A stretch of DNA of 8,930 nucleotides from Candidatus Bipolaricaulota bacterium (GTDB taxonomy: Bacteria > Bipolaricaulota > Bipolaricaulia > Bipolaricaulales > Bipolaricaulaceae), in assembly GCA_021129895.1 (NCBI GenBank), contig JAJOKL010000056.1, positions 1-8,930 on the forward strand, written 5' to 3'. Of the stretch, positions 6,868 through 8,930 are shown piece by piece. The notes under the pieces were generated by a model that was not told where the DNA came from, did no database searches, and was given only the letters and a program-made list of their open reading frames with translations. The translations under genes were made by a program, and so were the position numbers. Each line of letters starts with the position of its first letter. Positions within the stretch are counted from its first letter, which is position 1.

Positions 6868-7211
6868 CCCTTAAGCTCCCTGATCTTCCGGGCGTCCAGC
6901 GTGCCCCGATGGCGGTAGATCACCACCGCGAACGCGAGCATCAGCGCGGTGGTGGCCATGCCGATCACGATGGAGGTGAGCGTGAGCGCCTGCGGGGTGG
7001 GCAGGACCATGGTCACTCCGGGCTGGGTGTAGGTGTAGATGGGCGCCACCCCCTGCTCCACGTACCCTAGCGTCACCAGGAACAGGTTCACCCCCTTCTC
7101 AATGAGGGTGATGCCGATGGCCAACTTGATCAGGTTGCGGCGCGAAAGCAGCGTCCACAATCCCAGGCCGATGAGGATCATGCACGCCACGAACGGCAAA
7201 TTACCAATCAT
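6864..7211 (-). CDS. mbhG: MbhG-like subunit (MrpC/NuoK family)
   Basis: This small membrane protein of 115 residues has three helices. The pattern is typical of MrpC: an N-terminal helix (residues 6-22), LSRRNLIKLAIGITLIEKGVN (22-42), then PTPQALTLTSIVIGMATTAL (71-90). The conserved polar residues in helix 2 and the P-x-x-Q-A-L-x-L-T-x-I-V-I-G signature separate it from NuoK proper. The C-terminal tail is basic (YRHRGTLDARKIRELKG). The start is ATG at 7209-7211, preceded by GGAGGTGGGG. It lies 11 nt inside the end of the MnhB-like gene, so coupling is likely. A longer in-frame start at 7250 is less plausible because it adds a Trp/Cys-rich, non-homologous leader. No defects are seen. Confidence 0.9.
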   Translation of the reverse strand: MIGNLPFVACMILIGLGLWTLLSRRNLIKLAIGITLIEKGVNLFLVTLGYVEQGVAPIYTYTQPGVTMVLPTPQALTLTSIVIGMATTALMLAFAVVIYRHRGTLDARKIRELKG

Positions 7212-7649
7212 CCCCACCTCCGAACAGGCCCAACAGAAGCACCACCGCACCCAAACCGGCGATCACCTTCAGGCCCACCGCCCAGTTCATGAGCGGGAGG
7301 GTACCGCCGGTGTTGAGCCACCCCGGGTTGGGGCCGAACGGCACCGGAGCCCCAAACAGTCCCCCTGCCCCTGCGAGCACGTTGCGGAAGAAGGTGTAGC
7401 CGATCCCCAAAAATGCCAGGGCCACGAAGGCCACCGCCCCCAAGTCCTCCAGGAAGGACAAGGACCCTTTGATCCGCTTCCAGCGCTGGAAGCCGAAAGC
7501 GATGGCAAGCAACGCCACGGCGGAGGCGGCCACCGCCCCCCCTGAAAACCGCCCCCGGGGGTGAGGTGCCCGTGCATGATCACATACGCCCCGAATATCA
7601 GGATCAGGGGCAGGATGATGCGGGAGACGGTCTTCACCACCACGCTCAT
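7201..7649 (-). CDS. mbhF: MbhF-like subunit (MnhB/MrpB family), frameshifted as given
   Basis: This is an MnhB-domain membrane protein, about 149 residues once one base is restored. The first part, from ATG at 7647-7649, reads through GHLTPGGGFQGG, the MnhB signature. It then continues in a wrong frame after the C run at 7536-7542 (G run on the coding strand). The correct continuation, A-V-A-A-S-A-V-A-L-L-A, runs in the next frame to the stop at 7201-7203 and ends with GGTLPLMNWAVGLKVIAG, another MnhB signature. One G added to the seven-G run restores a full-length protein. I take this as a probable sequence error, but a real inactivating mutation is possible. The start overlaps the mbhE stop by 4 nt. 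Confidence 0.85.
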
Positions 7650-7909
7650 TTGGCCACCTTCCTCAACAGGAGCGCCACCCCCACCACGGCACAGAACAGC
7701 ACCGCGGCCTCTCCCAGGGTGTCAAAGCCCCGGTAGTCGAACACCACCGAGGTGACCACGTTGTTGGCCCCGGCCTCGGCCTGGGCGTGCTGAATGAAAT
7801 AACCATCCATCTCCGCCAGTGGGGGTCGACCGAAGGGCCGCATCCAGGCCGCCGCCCCGATCAGGAACCCCACCACCAGAAGCAGCGCCCCCACCCTAAC
7901 CCACTTCAT
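7646..7909 (-). CDS. mbhE: MbhE-like subunit (MrpA C-terminal/MbhE family)
   Basis: This membrane protein of 87 residues has two helices. GANNVVTSVVFDYRGFDTLG (residues 47-66), followed by EAAVLF, is the signature of MbhE and of the matching part of MrpA or MrpB. The conserved D58, R60, D63 and E67 lie next to the second helix. The N-terminal helix spans about 5-23. In Mrp antiporters this domain is usually the end of the large MrpA protein, but in Mbh it is a separate gene, as here. The ATG at 7907-7909 overlaps the preceding stop by 4 nt, and the stop at 7646-7648 overlaps the next start. The frame is open further upstream, but that stretch is a shadow. Confidence 0.85.
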   Translation of the reverse strand: MKWVRVGALLLVVGFLIGAAAWMRPFGRPPLAEMDGYFIQHAQAEAGANNVVTSVVFDYRGFDTLGEAAVLFCAVVGVALLLRKVAK

Positions 7910-8157
7910 TCCTCCTCCTTCCGATGGGTCTTGCGGATGGCCAGGACGTAAATGGCGGTGGTCAGGGCGGCCCCGATGCCGGCCTCGGCGATGGCCACGT
8001 CCGGGGCCTGGAGGAGATAGAACGCCAGGGACAGAAGCAGGCTGGCGGCGGCCAGGGCGATCACCGCAGCCAACAGGTCCTTGAGCCGCACTGCCAACGC
8101 TGCCCCCACCACGATCAGCACCAGGGTCATCACCTGCAGCGCTGCCCACACGCTCAT
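7906..8157 (-). CDS. mbhD: MbhD-like subunit (DUF4040, MrpA C-terminal region)
   Basis: This 83-residue membrane protein has three hydrophobic segments (about 5-22, 27-47, 54-73). APDVAIAEAGIGAALTTAIY (51-70) matches the DUF4040/MbhD signature, A-P-D-V-A-x-x-E-A-x-x-G-x-x-L-x-T, with an acidic pair D53 and E58 that is conserved in the family. RLKDLLAAVIALAAASLL is also typical. In Mrp antiporters this domain is fused to MrpA. The ATG at 8155-8157 overlaps the mrpG stop by 4 nt. The C-terminus is a charged tail (RKTHRKEEE). No defect is seen. Confidence 0.85.
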   Translation of the reverse strand: MSVWAALQVMTLVLIVVGAALAVRLKDLLAAVIALAAASLLLSLAFYLLQAPDVAIAEAGIGAALTTAIYVLAIRKTHRKEEE

Positions 8158-8488
8158 CTCTTCTCCTCCAGCCGGTCCACCACCGCTCGGAACGGCCGGA
8201 TCCCGCCCCGATGGGCGCCCCGGGCCAGGGCATGGGAGCCCGTGGGGTTGGTTAGAAGCAGCGCCGCCAGTGCGATCAGGGCGTGGACCGCCAGGGTACC
8301 GCCCTCCCCTCCACCCCGAGCGAACCCGTAGATCACCACCGCCAGGATGGAGAAGATGGACCCGAAGGTAGTGCACTTGGTGGCCCCATGGATGCGGGTG
8401 TACACATCGGGGAAGCGGATCAGGGCGATGCCCCCAGGCCGTTGAACGCGGCCCCGATCGCCAAAAACAGGTAGATGAGTCCGTTCAC
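8154..8488 (-). CDS. mbhC: MbhC-like subunit (MrpG/MnhG family), frameshifted as given
   Basis: This small membrane protein is about 111 residues after correction. It starts with GTG at 8486-8488, which overlaps the mrpF stop (8485-8487). The first 19 or so residues (VNGLIYLFLAIGAAFNGLG) read in one frame and then hit a stop at 8420-8422. The conserved MrpG core follows in the next frame: IALIRFPDVYTRIHGATKCT, then the hydrophobic segments, to the stop at 8154-8156. Adding one G to the five-G coding run at 8431-8435 joins the two parts exactly. As in the MnhB gene, the defect lies in a G homopolymer, so a sequencing error is likely. The C-terminal tail is basic and longer than the last helix requires. 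Confidence 0.83.
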
Positions 8489-8751
8489 CGCGCCCCCTTT
8501 TCCAGGTAGCGGGCGATGTAGAGGGTGGAGATGAAGGAGAGGAGGGCGTACACGATGGCCACGTCCACCAGGACCACCTGCCCGAAGGCAGCCCCCAGAA
8601 GGACCATGGTGGTCACCACCAGGGTGTTTATCGTGTCCATGGCCACTGCCCGATCCGCGGCGGTGGGGCCGATGGCCAGCCGCAGCACCGATACCACCAT
8701 GAACCCCACCATCACCGCTGCCGCCACCCCAAAGGAGAGCTCGGCGATCAT
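8485..8751 (-). CDS. mbhB: MbhB-like subunit (MrpF/MnhF family)
   Basis: This 88-residue membrane protein has three helices. The family signature RLAIGPTAADRAVAMDTINT (residues 24-43) is complete: G28, P29 and the acidic residues D33 and D39. D63 lies in the third helix (VVLVDVAIVYALLSFIST). The end is basic (RYLEKGAR). The start is ATG at 8749-8751, overlapping the mrpE stop (8748-8750) by 4 nt. An in-frame ATG further upstream at 8790 would add 13 residues inside mrpE and is unlikely. The length is normal, and no defect is seen. Confidence 0.88.
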   Translation of the reverse strand: MIAELSFGVAAAVMVGFMVVSVLRLAIGPTAADRAVAMDTINTLVVTTMVLLGAAFGQVVLVDVAIVYALLSFISTLYIARYLEKGAR

Positions 8752-8930
8752 TCCGCAATCCTCCTCGCCCAGGTTGGGAAGGGGCCGCACACGTCCTGCG
8801 GCCGCGGCTCCTCGGCCTTAACGTTGATCCAGTGCACGTAGAAATCGCCCGATTCCTCGTCCACATCCACGGTCAGCCCCGACTTTGACAAGTGTTTTTC
8901 GAGGGATTCAGTTAGGAAGGCTACTTTGGA
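8748..8930 (-). CDS. mbhA: MbhA-like subunit (MrpE/MnhE family), C-terminal fragment at window edge
   Basis: Sixty residues of the 3' end are in the window; the gene continues past the right edge. LTVDVDEESGDFYVHWINV (residues 19-37 of the fragment) is the MrpE signature after the membrane helices. The end, TWARRIAE, follows a short tail rich in Pro and acidic residues. Residues 1-18 (beginning SKVAFLTESLEKHLSK) do not look like the expected N-S-I-T-L-T-P-G-T segment of MrpE, and the DNA there has a lower GC content. The upstream part may therefore be divergent, or joined from elsewhere. The stop overlaps the mrpF start by 4 nt. The operon promoter must lie outside the window. Confidence 0.75.
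   Translation of the reverse strand, partial: SKVAFLTESLEKHLSKSGLTVDVDEESGDFYVHWINVKAEEPRPQDVCGPFPTWARRIAE

Noticed and set aside
1688..8930. Complex I (nuo) or a stand-alone Mrp antiporter operon
   Set aside because: NiFe-ligating cysteine pairs in the large subunit exclude NuoD, and MbhD, MbhE and hydrogenase genes in one operon exclude a free-standing Mrp system.
1..8930. CRISPR arrays, tRNA or rRNA genes
   Set aside because: No regularly spaced direct repeats and no tRNA or rRNA signature were seen on either strand.

Overview
The window is GC-rich (roughly 60% or more by eye) and bacterial in style, with tightly packed genes and Shine-Dalgarno sites. It is dominated by one long minus-strand operon, read from the right edge down to about position 1688. 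The operon has the gene order of the Mbh-type membrane-bound, ferredoxin-dependent [NiFe] hydrogenase (group 4) known from Thermococcales, mbhA to mbhN. A GC-rich bacterium carrying this cluster suggests an anaerobic, possibly thermophilic fermenter; a Bipolaricaulota/Acetothermia-like lineage is my guess, but the sequence alone does not prove the taxon.

Layout, left to right. Positions 1-161 hold the C-terminal end of an integrase-type (DDE) transposase, with a possible insertion-sequence end near 217. Positions 228-1613 (+) encode a ROK-family sugar-kinase-like protein with an unusual N-terminal region of about 150 residues. A perfect 9-bp GC hairpin at 1629-1650 separates it from the convergent operon. 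On the minus strand, in transcription order, come: the tail of the MrpE-like subunit (8748-8930), MrpF (8485-8751), MrpG (8154-8488, frameshifted), the MbhD/DUF4040 subunit (7906-8157), the MbhE subunit (7646-7909), MnhB/MrpB (7201-7649, frameshifted), MrpC (6864-7211), MrpD (5332-6867), a chimeric MbhI-MbhJ reading frame (4854-5330), the NuoC-like MbhK (4333-4857), the [NiFe] large subunit MbhL (3066-4340), the NuoH-like MbhM (2077-3069) and the 2x[4Fe-4S] ferredoxin subunit MbhN (1688-2080).

Working model from the known MBH complex: reduced ferredoxin gives electrons to the iron-sulfur clusters of MbhN and MbhJ, then to the NiFe site in MbhL, where protons become H2. MbhM couples this to the membrane, and the Mrp-like module (MbhA-H) exchanges H+ and Na+ so that H2 evolution builds an ion gradient. 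Almost every gene overlaps the next by 4 to 11 nt, which points to translational coupling and fixed subunit ratios.

The notable features are defects and oddities. MbhI and MbhJ are fused in frame across a (GTG)4 tract, with loss of the MbhJ N-terminal half that should carry two ligands of the proximal [4Fe-4S] cluster. Two one-base frameshifts both lie in G runs. The mrpE fragment at the right edge changes abruptly in composition and motif content at about 8877. A short (ACGCGTA)3 repeat is translated as the C-terminus of MbhL. MbhH lacks two lysines I would expect in an antiporter-type subunit. Read-level evidence would show which of these are real and which are assembly errors.
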